Assembly: GCF_900105495.1 (NCBI RefSeq)
Contig: NZ_FNTF01000002.1
Location: forward strand, 3,013,501-3,077,500
Source: Pseudomonas frederiksbergensis
Lineage (GTDB): Bacteria; Pseudomonadota; Gammaproteobacteria; Pseudomonadales; Pseudomonadaceae
Length of the DNA: 64,000 nucleotides
Reading direction: 5' to 3'
Of the stretch, positions 1-7,679 are shown piece by piece (the stretch's first letter is position 1; each line of letters starts with the position of its first letter). The position numbers were made by a program, and so were the translations under genes. The notes under the pieces are model-generated. The model searched no databases, was not told the DNA's origin, and saw nothing but the letters and a program-made list of their open reading frames with translations.

Positions 1-1
1 C

Positions 2-142
2 ATGGATCTGGTCAACTCTAAAAAAACGTTCGGTGGTGAATGGAAAGCCGCAGTTGAGCGGGAGCGTAAAGCGCACGAGACGATGCGGTGCTTGCTTGAC
101 AGCCCTTTAGCTTCCCGAATAGATCTCCAACTGAAAAAGTGA
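2..142 (+). CDS. Small unrecognised ORF at left edge, possibly the 3' end of a longer gene
   Basis: I do not recognise this. It reads from an ATG at position 2 to a TGA at 140-142 and would give 46 residues rich in Lys, Arg and Glu (MDLVNSKK...). The frame may continue to the left of the window, so the first Met could be internal. Its stop overlaps the GTG of the next small ORF (GTGA), a typical coupled arrangement in phage operons. Codon use looks coding, but there is no motif. It lies between the integrase and the expected left end of the prophage, which is outside the window. Confidence 0.35.
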   Translation: MDLVNSKKTFGGEWKAAVERERKAHETMRCLLDSPLASRIDLQLKK

Positions 143-321
143 GTGCATTTGAAGACTCGAGTAATGCGATGTGGACCCTATCGATGCGCCTGGGCAGTCC
201 CTCGGCGCAGCTGGTGCCGGGGCGCTCCCGACATGAGCCGTTGCGCACCTGGGCAAGCTTGACGGCAGTGGGGCGCTTCGCCGAAACCGTGGACATCTCC
301 GAATTCAGTGTGGAGTTGTGA
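139..321 (+). CDS. Small unrecognised ORF converging on the integrase
   Basis: A 60-residue ORF starting at GTG (139), whose first bases overlap the stop of the preceding ORF. Third codon positions are strongly G/C, as in real genes of this genome. The protein has no recognised domain, signal peptide or membrane segment. Its 3' end runs 17 bases into the 3' end of the integrase, which is on the other strand. An overlapping minus-strand ORF (18-296) looks less like coding sequence. It could be a small phage gene between attL and int, or chance. Confidence 0.35.
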   Translation: MSAFEDSSNAMWTLSMRLGSPSAQLVPGRSRHEPLRTWASLTAVGRFAETVDISEFSVEL

Positions 322-1489
322 CTGGTGAAAGCTTCAATGCCATTTGCAACATCCCCACCACATCCGGTCCGTCCTCATTGATCCACGTCCCATAGTGCTG
401 GCGGATCATATTCCCGTTGGTGTGTCCCATTTGTTCTGCAATCCAGTCGATCGACGCAACACCGGTGGTCAGCAACTGACTGGCGTATGTGTGCCGGCAC
501 TGGCCAGGCCCCCTATACCGAACCCCGGCCGCGAGCAAGTGAGCCTTGAAGAACCGGTCTCGGACCACGAAATCGTTGACGTGCGGTAGGCCGCTCTTGG
601 TGTTCAAAAAAACAAAATGCAGCTTGTGTTGCCGTACCGTCTTGTTGTCCCGCTCGACGATATCAATGGTTTCCGCTTTCCTTTTTCGGTTGAGCGCATC
701 GATCTTTTGCAGTGCGTCCCAGGCGGGTGCAAGTAGGCGGACCCTACGCGTCGATCGCCGGGTTTTCGTCACTCGGTAAGCCCCGCGCACCTTGGATCTG
801 CGGAAGGTCACCGTGCCTTGCTCCAGGTCGACATCCTCCCAGGCGAGGGCGATGGTCTCGGATACCCGGGGCCCGGCCCACATCATGAACTGAACCATCA
901 ACAGCTCTTGCGTGCGGCTGGTCGGAGTTTCCAGGATCTGTTTGATTTCGGCCCGGGTGAACGGGTCCGGTGCCTCGGGATCTGGCAGGCGCACCATTAA
1001 GCCTTCGGTGGGGTCATGCGCAACTTTCATCCTGGTGCGGTACAGCCTGAACACCTGCCGCACGTTGCTGATGATGTCGCGGATGGTCTTGTTCTTGAGC
1101 GTTTTCGACAGGGTGCCCTGGATCCACTCCTGTAGGTCCAGGTGATCGATCTTATTGATCTGTACCTTCCCCCAGCGCGGCCGCACATGAACCTCTGCCT
1201 TGTTTGCATAGCCTCGATAGCTCGAGGCGGCCACGCTGTTGGCCTTGATCTTTAACCACAGGTCCAGGTAGTGACCGAAGGTGTTTTCGACCAGCTTGGC
1301 CGAGTTGGGGAAGTGCCGCGCGTAATCAAAGGTGCCGGTCTGGATCTCGTATTCGATGATGTCGACCAGGCGCCTTGCCTGGGCCACGATGGCCGGCGTA
1401 TTGCCTCCCGGGATTGCTTCCCGGCACTTTTCCCCATTGTGTTGAAAATAGATTCTCACGGAATTACCGCGAGCTTCGACCCCACTCAT
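305..1489 (-). CDS. int: Phage tyrosine recombinase (integrase)
   Basis: Site-specific recombinase of 394 residues that should insert and excise the prophage. The N-terminus (MSGVEARGNSVRIYF...) resembles the arm-DNA-binding domain of DUF3596-type phage integrases. A core-binding SAM-like domain follows at about residues 70-170, then the catalytic domain. Visible catalytic elements are the Arg in GPRVSE, the Arg in CRHT, the His in QMGH and the nucleophile Tyr366 in QHYGTW. The ATG at 1489 was chosen because it follows an AGGGG-type ribosome site; the frame stays open further upstream but that part has no such site and looks non-coding. It is the last gene of the leftward early block. Confidence 0.93.
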   Translation of the reverse strand: MSGVEARGNSVRIYFQHNGEKCREAIPGGNTPAIVAQARRLVDIIEYEIQTGTFDYARHFPNSAKLVENTFGHYLDLWLKIKANSVAASSYRGYANKAEVHVRPRWGKVQINKIDHLDLQEWIQGTLSKTLKNKTIRDIISNVRQVFRLYRTRMKVAHDPTEGLMVRLPDPEAPDPFTRAEIKQILETPTSRTQELLMVQFMMWAGPRVSETIALAWEDVDLEQGTVTFRRSKVRGAYRVTKTRRSTRRVRLLAPAWDALQKIDALNRKRKAETIDIVERDNKTVRQHKLHFVFLNTKSGLPHVNDFVVRDRFFKAHLLAAGVRYRGPGQCRHTYASQLLTTGVASIDWIAEQMGHTNGNMIRQHYGTWINEDGPDVVGMLQMALKLSPVTTPH

Positions 1490-1595
1490 GTAAACCCCTA
1501 ACGCTGTGCTTGTGTATCGACAGTCTGACGATCGGAAACAAAAAGGCCCGTTTCCGGGCCAAGTATCTGGAAGCGCATCTTCTGGTGGACGCGGC

Positions 1596-1766
1596 TTATG
1601 GCTTGGGCTTGTGGTTGCGCAGATGGGCATTCAGCTGCTGGCGCCGCCGGCTGCATTTAAGATGGTTGCTCTGGGCGCGCCACTTGCCGCACTGGTCGCA
1701 AACGCTGGTGTAATCAATGTTCCAGGGAAAGCGCCGTACTGGTGTTACTGCAGGGTTATTAGACAT
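1596..1766 (-). CDS. Small zinc-finger-like phage protein
   Basis: A 56-residue basic protein (MSNNPAVTPVRRFP...) with a C-x2-C pair (CDQCGKW) and a later Cys/His set, compatible with a small zinc-binding fold. The ATG at 1766 overlaps the 3' end of the upstream membrane-protein gene, and a G-rich stretch precedes it as a ribosome site. It sits between the replication genes and int in the leftward early operon. Function unknown; DNA or RNA binding is only a guess from charge and Cys pattern. Confidence 0.55.
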   Translation of the reverse strand: MSNNPAVTPVRRFPWNIDYTSVCDQCGKWRAQSNHLKCSRRRQQLNAHLRNHKPKP

Positions 1767-2007
1767 TGCGCGATCCACCCCGGGTTGCGGGGTTGGCGAG
1801 CAGTTGGGTCACCACGGCGGCATCCGTTTCGCTCAGTTCACCCAGGGTGCTGGCCATCTGGCTGAGGCTTTCGAGGTGCGTTCGTGATTCAAGGGTTTTG
1901 TGCACCAGGTAGCCAATGACGGCCGCGCCGATGATCGCGGTGGCCACTAGGTGCCGCGCCGGTGTGGTAGCCTTCGAGCCGCTGCTGCTTTGGTTCTGTG
2001 CTTGCAT
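1759..2007 (-). CDS. Small phage protein with one membrane segment
   Basis: An 82-residue hypothetical protein. A polar N-terminus rich in Ser and Gln is followed by a hydrophobic stretch (about residues 20-37, HLVATAIIGAAVIGYLV) that can span the inner membrane once, then a polar C-terminal half with a short helix-forming segment. It lies in the early operon, and its end overlaps the start of the zinc-finger-like gene, suggesting coupled translation. No family recognised; a superinfection or membrane-targeting role is speculation. Confidence 0.55.
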   Translation of the reverse strand: MQAQNQSSSGSKATTPARHLVATAIIGAAVIGYLVHKTLESRTHLESLSQMASTLGELSETDAAVVTQLLANPATRGGSRNV

Positions 2008-2073
2008 GGTATAGCCCTCGGTGGTGGTTAGGTGTCGGGGAGGTGCAACTCCTCGGCACTGCTTCTTTTACGG

Positions 2074-2367
2074 TCAGTCCTTACGGGCCAGATGGATCAC
2101 CAGGCCGTCAAAATCCGGCTCATGTTCAACACATGATTGCCATTCCAGAACCCTCAAAATCTGTTGCCCGCTGCAGTCGTCCACCAGGATTTCGCGCTGG
2201 CCACCTGCTGCCCGGACTTCCAGGATCTCCAGCAAGCCATCCTCCCCATAAGCACCTGCCTGGATGATCGGCGCACTTTGTCCTGTGAAGTCCAATCGGT
2301 CCTGCACTGATTGGAGCTTGCTAGTTTTGCCGTCGCCGGCATTGCCCATAAACACTTGAATCTGCAT
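2074..2367 (-). CDS. Miniature P-loop protein of the phage early operon
   Basis: A 97-residue protein that opens with a Walker A motif (GNAGDGKTSK, from residue 9) and has a candidate Walker B (REILVDDCSG, around residue 60). It is far shorter than ordinary P-loop ATPases, so it is either a minimal nucleotide-binding protein or a remnant of a larger ATPase. The ATG at 2367 follows an AAGGAG ribosome site at good distance. It lies just after the primase-helicase gene in the same direction, so a part in phage replication is plausible but unproven. Confidence 0.65.
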   Translation of the reverse strand: MQIQVFMGNAGDGKTSKLQSVQDRLDFTGQSAPIIQAGAYGEDGLLEILEVRAAGGQREILVDDCSGQQILRVLEWQSCVEHEPDFDGLVIHLARKD

Positions 2368-2382
2368 CGGTCTTGCTCTCCT

Positions 2383-5181
2383 TTACGCTTTGAATGTCCA
2401 GCACTTCACTGTCGTCGGCCGGGGTTGTGAACAGGGGTTGCGGTTGTTGAACGCGGCGCGTACGGCGCTATGCACGGCCTTGTTGCTATCCAGGAACTTG
2501 CGGGAACGGGACTCTTTGAGCAGATCGCGCAACGTGGCCACGTCGGCCAGCTTCTGTTTGTGTTCGGCGGCGCGCTCGCAGAATTCGTTGAGGTTGATGG
2601 CTATCACGGTCGGATCACTGCTGTGGTCAACTACCGGATCTTCACTCAAGGATTCGAGGTAGTCGTAGACCTCCCAAAACTCGGCAACGGCCGCATGGTC
2701 GGAGCTGATTGAGGCTTGGCGCTCGATGGCCATCCGTACGATCTGGCGCTGGGTGGCGGCGACTTGGGGATCACTCAGTTTCAGGACCAAGCGAAGGCCG
2801 TCCAGTAGCGAGAGCAATTGAGCGTGGTTCTTGCTAATGCGCTCCACACGGATGTAGCCGCGAAGGTCATAACCGCAACTGCTGCAGTTGCCCTGGTCGC
2901 TGTTGTAGGCCGTGCTGCAGGCAAAGCAATGGGTGTGCAGACGGCGCAGCTTCGCCTCGTGTTCGGGCATCCGCTGGGCGAACAGATCAAGCACCGCGGA
3001 TTCTTTACCCACGGCACGCAACAGGAAGTGGCTGAGGGTGCCGCCCTCCAACGCGTTCAACTGATCCGCTGCAGCACGGCTTTCCGGTGTGACGATCGGG
3101 CGCACAAAGTGCAGTTTTACGATGCGCGTCATGATCGCTTCGTGGGCGACCACGGCCGCGTTCTGACTGATAGCGATCGTTCCCCTGAATGGGGGTTCGT
3201 ACGTCTCGTTGCCGGCCGTCTTGACGCCTTTCGTAGCCAGAGTGCCGCCGCCATAGAAGTCTTTCAGCTCATCCCATTCAAAGGTTTTAGCGTGTGCCCG
3301 ATCATCGCTGTGGCGATCGGCTTCTAGGAATACGACCGGCATGCCGGAGACTTGGCCCATCAGGCGAGAACGCCCGGCCTTGGTGGATTTCATAGGGTCG
3401 AATCCTTCATAACCTTCGCGGCCGAGTAGTTTCCACAGCAGGTTCAGCAGGGTAGTTTTGCCGGCGCCGGCCTCACCGGTGGCTTCCAGGAACGGAAATG
3501 ACTGGTAGCGAGCCCGGATCTGTTCACAAAAAAGCGAACCGAAAAAGAACACCAAGGCAACGAAGCCTTGGGCGCCGAAGCAGGTCCACAACAGCTGCAC
3601 CCACTTCTCGTCAAAGCCCTTTGCTTCGCGCTGCAGCTTGATGGGCACGCCTTTCTGCAGGGTTTTCAGGCGCAGCTTGCCGAACTCGAAATAGTCTTCG
3701 CTGTTGACCTTATAGGTGGTGCCGTCCTTGATCGCGATATCGCCGTAGACGTAGCAGACGTACTCCTTGCTGTAGCCCACGTAGTCGATCGTCGAAACGG
3801 TTTTGATGCCGAACAGTTGGTCTTTCATGAGCTTGTCGAGCTGCTGGCCACTGCCTGTAAACATGGCGCCTGCCGCCATGCCGAGCAGCCGCTTTTTGAA
3901 TTCGCTCGCGGCCGACAGTTGGCCGCTGGTGAAGGTGTTTTTCACGCTTTCGGAGTCGTGAGGGAAGTCCACGCGCAGGTAGTACCAGGATTCGTCCGTT
4001 ACCTCGTTGCGCTGGAAATACAAGGCTTGCGGGTAGCAGTTAGCAATTTCCACGACGCTGCCGGACTGCTGCAGCGCCTTTTCGCGCTGTTGTGCCTGAT
4101 TGAGCAACTGGTCGTCGTGGTTTTCGCTGTCCTCGATGTCGGACATGGCCCGGTTGAATTTCTCCATGTCCAACTTGAACCAATACAGGCGGCTCCCAAA
4201 GCCCAGGTGAAATTCCCCACGCTTGTTCCAGTCGTACATGAGCAGGGCTTTTTCCGCAGCGCTCTCTGCCAGCAGCAAGGCTCCCTGGTGGCGGGCTTGT
4301 TTGAGGTCGGTAGCGATCTGTTCGGCACGCTTGGTGTCGTCCTGGATGAAGCTCCAGCGCTGATGGAGATCGTTCCAATCAGCCTTACGGCCATCGCGTT
4401 GCGGGATCTGCGCTGACTCACAGACGAAGCCCAGGGCACGGGCTTCGCGTACCCAGCGCCGGGTATACGCGTTGGCGCTCGGCTCGTTATCAAGCGCCCA
4501 TACCAACTTGGGCAGCTTCCCTCCCTCGCGGGTTTTAACCAATGCCTTGAGCGAGTCCCCAGGAAACGCGTTAGACGACATGGCTGATACGGCCGCGATG
4601 TCGTTGTGCAGCAGGGCGATGGCGTCGAAGATCCCTTCAACGATCCAGATTTCCTTAGCTTCAAGAAGGTCGACGCAAGGCGGGCACCACCAGACGCCGC
4701 GATAACTGTCCTTGGATTTGAAGCGGGCCTTCATCTTGCCGAAACGATGCGGCTGATCGATCAGCCGTTCCCACCAGCCGCCTTTTTCCAAGGCAAAGCG
4801 CACAGTGGCGCTGCCGGCGTTGTGTTCAGCAGAGTAGAAACTTTCCTGAGTGAACCAACCCTGGATCAGCTCAAACCGAAAGCCTCGTGCGAACTCCAGG
4901 TAGGCACGCGCAGTGGCGTTGGGGTGCTGGTCTGTAGCCGGCGCACGCTTGCTCCAGTCTTCAAACAGATCGTCGTACAGCTCTTTAACGTGCAGGGTGT
5001 GGCCACATTTTTCAGGGCGACCACAGATCACCATCCATGGTGTATCGAACCGGGAATACAGCTCTTTCTTCTTGCACTTGGGGCAGGTGCCGCCGCGCAT
5101 GTAGTCGGTGCCCGTGCGGTGCTTGAGTCCGAAGTCGGACTGGAGGCGTTGCAACACGTCGTGGCGAAGATCTTCTTTCAT
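2383..5181 (-). CDS. Phage Toprim primase fused to helicase/ATPase
   Basis: Large replication protein (932 residues). Residues about 30-65 hold a Cys-rich zinc finger (CPKCKKK ... CGRPEKCGH) as in DnaG/P4-type primases. A Toprim domain follows around 175-270 (IWIVEGIFDAIAL and LVWALDNEPS, the expected Glu and Asp motifs). A C-terminal ATPase begins near 560 with a Walker A (GEAGAGKTTL) and a Walker B-like MPVVFLEAD. A second Cys cluster (CFACS ... CSSCGYD) lies near residue 780. It should prime and unwind phage DNA. The ATG at 5181 lies 4 bases after the stop of the upstream small gene. Confidence 0.88.
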   Translation of the reverse strand: MKEDLRHDVLQRLQSDFGLKHRTGTDYMRGGTCPKCKKKELYSRFDTPWMVICGRPEKCGHTLHVKELYDDLFEDWSKRAPATDQHPNATARAYLEFARGFRFELIQGWFTQESFYSAEHNAGSATVRFALEKGGWWERLIDQPHRFGKMKARFKSKDSYRGVWWCPPCVDLLEAKEIWIVEGIFDAIALLHNDIAAVSAMSSNAFPGDSLKALVKTREGGKLPKLVWALDNEPSANAYTRRWVREARALGFVCESAQIPQRDGRKADWNDLHQRWSFIQDDTKRAEQIATDLKQARHQGALLLAESAAEKALLMYDWNKRGEFHLGFGSRLYWFKLDMEKFNRAMSDIEDSENHDDQLLNQAQQREKALQQSGSVVEIANCYPQALYFQRNEVTDESWYYLRVDFPHDSESVKNTFTSGQLSAASEFKKRLLGMAAGAMFTGSGQQLDKLMKDQLFGIKTVSTIDYVGYSKEYVCYVYGDIAIKDGTTYKVNSEDYFEFGKLRLKTLQKGVPIKLQREAKGFDEKWVQLLWTCFGAQGFVALVFFFGSLFCEQIRARYQSFPFLEATGEAGAGKTTLLNLLWKLLGREGYEGFDPMKSTKAGRSRLMGQVSGMPVVFLEADRHSDDRAHAKTFEWDELKDFYGGGTLATKGVKTAGNETYEPPFRGTIAISQNAAVVAHEAIMTRIVKLHFVRPIVTPESRAAADQLNALEGGTLSHFLLRAVGKESAVLDLFAQRMPEHEAKLRRLHTHCFACSTAYNSDQGNCSSCGYDLRGYIRVERISKNHAQLLSLLDGLRLVLKLSDPQVAATQRQIVRMAIERQASISSDHAAVAEFWEVYDYLESLSEDPVVDHSSDPTVIAINLNEFCERAAEHKQKLADVATLRDLLKESRSRKFLDSNKAVHSAVRAAFNNRNPCSQPRPTTVKCWTFKA

Positions 5182-5185
5182 GGGG

Positions 5186-5419
5186 TTACTTCACTGCTTT
5201 GAGGCTGTGGGACAGGGCTGCCATAAGGCGTTTTTGCGCAGCCATCACCGGAATGTGGGCGAGAATTGCGCCGTGGCGCAGGCCGTCCGCAACAAGGCGG
5301 AACTGATCGGCATACCAGTGTTCGTTGAGGCTCAAGCGATACTGTTCACGCAGGTTGGCCAACAATGCTTCGGCCTCTGCGGGGGGCAGTTGAGTGGTGA
5401 CAATTACGGCGTTTGCCAT
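5186..5419 (-). CDS. Hypothetical phage early protein
   Basis: A 77-residue protein of unknown function (MANAVIVTTQLPPAEA...), mostly helical in appearance, without Cys pairs, signal or membrane segment. The start at 5419 is preceded by GAGG at a good distance; the longer frame from 5449 lacks a ribosome site. It lies directly before the primase gene, only 4 bases away, so it probably belongs to the replication module. Confidence 0.65.
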   Translation of the reverse strand: MANAVIVTTQLPPAEAEALLANLREQYRLSLNEHWYADQFRLVADGLRHGAILAHIPVMAAQKRLMAALSHSLKAVK

Positions 5420-5491
5420 CGTTAAACCTCGATTTCGGGCGCAGCTCACCCAAACCCACGGAGGTGGGACAGGCGGTTTATTGGTTGGGAG

Positions 5492-5857
5492 TTACGGTGC
5501 GACTACGCGGAAACGACCGTTGTCCGGTGCGTTGAGAATGCGTTCGTAAATCAGACTGACCGGAACTGCCCAGGCATTGCCTGTGGCGGGGTCGATGATG
5601 ACGGTGTGCGTCGACGTGCTGCTGACGATGTCCAGGCGCTGCCGATCTCGGACGGCGGACATATCGCTGCAGGCTAAATGCACCAGTTTTTCAGCTGTCT
5701 GTGTCAGCACGTCATAGTCGCTGACCAAGTGCTGCACGGCGCGGTCGAACAACTGTTGATCGTCGCCTAGGTGTTCGCAGTGGTGGCGTTCCAAGAACAC
5801 AAGCGCTGCGGCTTTGAGTACGTCTTGATATTCCTGTCCTGCAGGCAACTGAGTCAT
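5492..5857 (-). CDS. Hypothetical phage early protein
   Basis: A 121-residue protein (MTQLPAGQEYQDVL...). The first 75 residues look helical; the C-terminal part (around residues 85-120) looks like beta strands. No recognised motif. Its ATG overlaps the stop codon of the YmfL-like gene upstream (ATGA), so the two are translationally coupled. Function unknown. Confidence 0.65.
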   Translation of the reverse strand: MTQLPAGQEYQDVLKAAALVFLERHHCEHLGDDQQLFDRAVQHLVSDYDVLTQTAEKLVHLACSDMSAVRDRQRLDIVSSTSTHTVIIDPATGNAWAVPVSLIYERILNAPDNGRFRVVAP

Positions 5858-6333
5858 TTGGATTTCCCCGCCTGCGACGCGTGCAGTTGGATGACGGCAA
5901 GAACCTCGGCGTGCCGGGCCGCCAGGTGCAAGGTGTCTGCATGGAGGATGGCTTCGGCCTCGGTGTCGTTGATGATTCCATCTTTCAGTGCCTCGGCAAT
6001 GAGGTGGTCAACGGTGCCCTTTTTAGCGGCGGCGTGGACGCATCGGGCATACATCTCGACGTTGTCCAGTGACTCAGGTTCGGCTACGGGAACAAACATG
6101 CCGCCATACATGGCAGCGACGTATTCGGGTAAAAAGGTCGTACCTGTCTCGAGTTCGAGCTGATAGATCTGAGCGTCTGTCAGTGGACGACTGTTGTTGT
6201 TCTCGTAGGCGTGGTTATCGAACTTTTTGAGTGACAGACCGATTCGAACTGCCGCACATTCACGTCCACCTGGGTAGGCGCAAATAATTGCACTGACTAC
6301 CTGTCGCCGAGTTTTTAGAACTGAGTTCTTCAT
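5854..6333 (-). CDS. YmfL-like phage regulatory protein
   Basis: A 159-residue protein resembling the YmfL/CII-like regulators found next to cro in many enterobacterial and pseudomonad prophages. The N-terminal 90 residues (VLKTRRQVVSAIICAYPGGR..., then LSLKKFDNHAYENN and LTDAQIYQLE) fit the YmfL helix-turn-helix pattern. I chose the ATG at 6333 (MKNS...) because the longer frame reads into the neighbouring Cro-like gene. It is second in the leftward early operon and likely helps set the lysis/lysogeny choice. Confidence 0.72.
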   Translation of the reverse strand: MKNSVLKTRRQVVSAIICAYPGGRECAAVRIGLSLKKFDNHAYENNNSRPLTDAQIYQLELETGTTFLPEYVAAMYGGMFVPVAEPESLDNVEMYARCVHAAAKKGTVDHLIAEALKDGIINDTEAEAILHADTLHLAARHAEVLAVIQLHASQAGKSK

Positions 6334-6362
6334 CTTCTGCTTTTCCCTGTAGTCCACTGCCA

Positions 6363-6575
6363 TTACTGTTCGATCACGCCGTCTTTGATGCCAAGTAGTA
6401 CGGCGGCGCGATGTGCCTCCCCACGGCGACAATGGCTTTGTCCACTCAGCACCGCGTAAATGGTGCTGGGATTCAGGTTGTGCAATTCAGCAAAGTTCTT
6501 CGCGGTCTGGCCGCGCTTTTCTAAAGCTTCACGCGCTTGTTGCCGAGCTTGCTCGGTGATGCTTGTGTTGGGCAT
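6363..6575 (-). CDS. Cro-like DNA-binding protein
   Basis: A 70-residue protein (MPNTSITEQARQQA...) with a helix-turn-helix at about residues 20-45 (GQTAKNFAELHNLNPSTIYA). It is divergent from the Xre-type repressor across an 84-base gap, the classic cro/cI layout, and heads the leftward early operon. The start at 6575 was chosen because upstream sequence in the same frame crosses the operator region. Expected role: represses the repressor promoter after induction. Confidence 0.75.
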   Translation of the reverse strand: MPNTSITEQARQQAREALEKRGQTAKNFAELHNLNPSTIYAVLSGQSHCRRGEAHRAAVLLGIKDGVIEQ

Positions 6576-6659
6576 AGTGCAATTCCTTGCGTTTTCGTGT
6601 GATGACAGACGCAGGATGTGGCAAAAAACTGCCATTGTAAATATGCGAGTGGAAAAATA
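6576..6659. promoter_or_regulatory. Lysogeny control region with inverted-repeat operator
   Basis: Intergenic region between the divergent cro-like and repressor genes. At 6619-6634 there is an inverted repeat TGGCA-N6-TGCCA (TGGCAAAAAACTGCCA), a good candidate for the repressor/Cro operator. The region must carry both divergent promoters; I cannot place -35/-10 boxes with confidence. Confidence 0.55.
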
Positions 6660-7010
6660 TTGACTCTTTCTGAAGAGATTGGCGCCCGTCTCCGACAATT
6701 GCGCGCTCAAGCTGGGCTGACGCAAGATCAGCTAGCCGAGAAACTTGGCGTCTCAAAACGCACTCAAGGGAATTACGAATCTGGTGCAAGCGATGCTCCA
6801 GCGTCTTACCTGAGTCTGGCTGCTCGCGAGCTGGGTTTTGACGTGGCTTTTATCATCAATGGGGTCCGCACCACGCTAACTAATGAGGCACTTTCCGAAG
6901 TTGAGGACTGCTTGATTACCCAATATAGGAGCATCACACCGGGCGACCAGGAAGCGATCCGTAGATTTCTGAAAGCGATGGCCGATGATGCTGCTCGACA
7001 GCAGAATTAA
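6660..7010 (+). CDS. Phage repressor, short Xre family
   Basis: A helix-turn-helix repressor of 116 residues if translation starts at the TTG at 6660 (after a GGA-containing site); a GTG at 6618 would add 14 residues that overlap the operator. Residues about 8-60 form an Xre domain (LRQLRAQAGLTQDQLAEKLG, then VSKRTQGNYESG). The C-terminal part is only a short helical tail and lacks the S24 peptidase domain of LexA/CI-type repressors. It therefore should not self-cleave with RecA, and SOS induction would need another route (see the LexA-box operon at the right end). Confidence 0.82.
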   Translation: MTLSEEIGARLRQLRAQAGLTQDQLAEKLGVSKRTQGNYESGASDAPASYLSLAARELGFDVAFIINGVRTTLTNEALSEVEDCLITQYRSITPGDQEAIRRFLKAMADDAARQQN

Positions 7011-7111
7011 CTTGTAACAAAGCATGCGCAGTATTCGTCGTCCCCTCGTTCCAAAGCCAGATCCCGCCCCGATAACGCCGATTCAGCAATGCAGTTTATG
7101 GAGTAGTAAGC

Positions 7112-7297
7112 ATGTTGGATCGCACAGCAGTCGAAGAACGGCTGAACGAAATGGTTGAGCTTGAAAGGTCGCCATTGACGAAAACCGAACGTCGCCTGAT
7201 CTGTTATTACCGGCAATTGGCCGAAGGGGAACAGCGTCAACTAAAGCGATTGGCCGAGGTCCTGGTCATTAATCCAGAGAGGTCGTCTGGATGTTGA
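7112..7297 (+). CDS. Small hypothetical phage protein after the repressor
   Basis: A 61-residue, helical, charged protein (MLDRTAVEERLNEM...), with the ATG at 7112 preceded by GGAG. It contains a segment LTKTERRLICYYRQL that looks like an amphipathic helix. It lies 101 bases after the repressor on the same strand, so it may be expressed in the lysogen. Function unknown. Confidence 0.6.
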   Translation: MLDRTAVEERLNEMVELERSPLTKTERRLICYYRQLAEGEQRQLKRLAEVLVINPERSSGC

Positions 7298-7323
7298 TAG
7301 GCCGTTCATAATTTAGAGATTAA

Positions 7324-7349
7324 GTCGCCGACTCCATTGGAGCGGCGAC
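7324..7349. terminator. Hairpin between convergent genes
   Basis: Perfect-arm hairpin GTCGCCG-A-CTCC-ATT-GGAG-CGGCGAC between the small plus-strand gene (ends 7297) and the minus-strand ogr-like gene (ends 7357). It is likely a bidirectional terminator; the following T run is weak. Confidence 0.6.
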
Positions 7350-7356
7350 CTGCATT

Positions 7357-7614
7357 TTACGCAACGGCTTGTGACCCGAGCTGTTCGAACAGTTCCCGCT
7401 GTTTCGCCTTGGGCATTTCCCTCAAATGATCGAACAACATCCTTTCGAATGACTGAGCCGACGGACTGAGCGTGTGCGAAAACGTCAGGTTCGCCACCCA
7501 GGTGTGCCCGCACTTTGCGTCCAGGCACTGGCAGTAAAGCTTTGCGAAATCCGTGGATAGCTTTTCGCGTGAAGCGATCCGTCCCTTGTGTCCGCATTTG
7601 CATTCAACTCGCAT
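7357..7614 (-). CDS. ogr: Ogr/Delta-family late gene activator
   Basis: An 85-residue zinc-finger protein of the P2 Ogr/Delta family. The N-terminus carries the Cys pattern (MRVECKCGHKGR ... YCQCLDAKCGHTW), followed by the conserved TFSHTLSPS segment. In P2 this protein activates the late head and tail promoters through RNA polymerase alpha. The start at 7614 follows a strong GGGAGGG site. Position beside the portal gene and the P2-like head module supports the call; I could not identify its binding sites here. Confidence 0.85.
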   Translation of the reverse strand: MRVECKCGHKGRIASREKLSTDFAKLYCQCLDAKCGHTWVANLTFSHTLSPSAQSFERMLFDHLREMPKAKQRELFEQLGSQAVA

Positions 7615-7679
7615 TGTGTCCCTCCCCAGGGCAGCCAATCGCCACTAGTTTGCCACAATATGTAGTGCCATTCTCTTAG

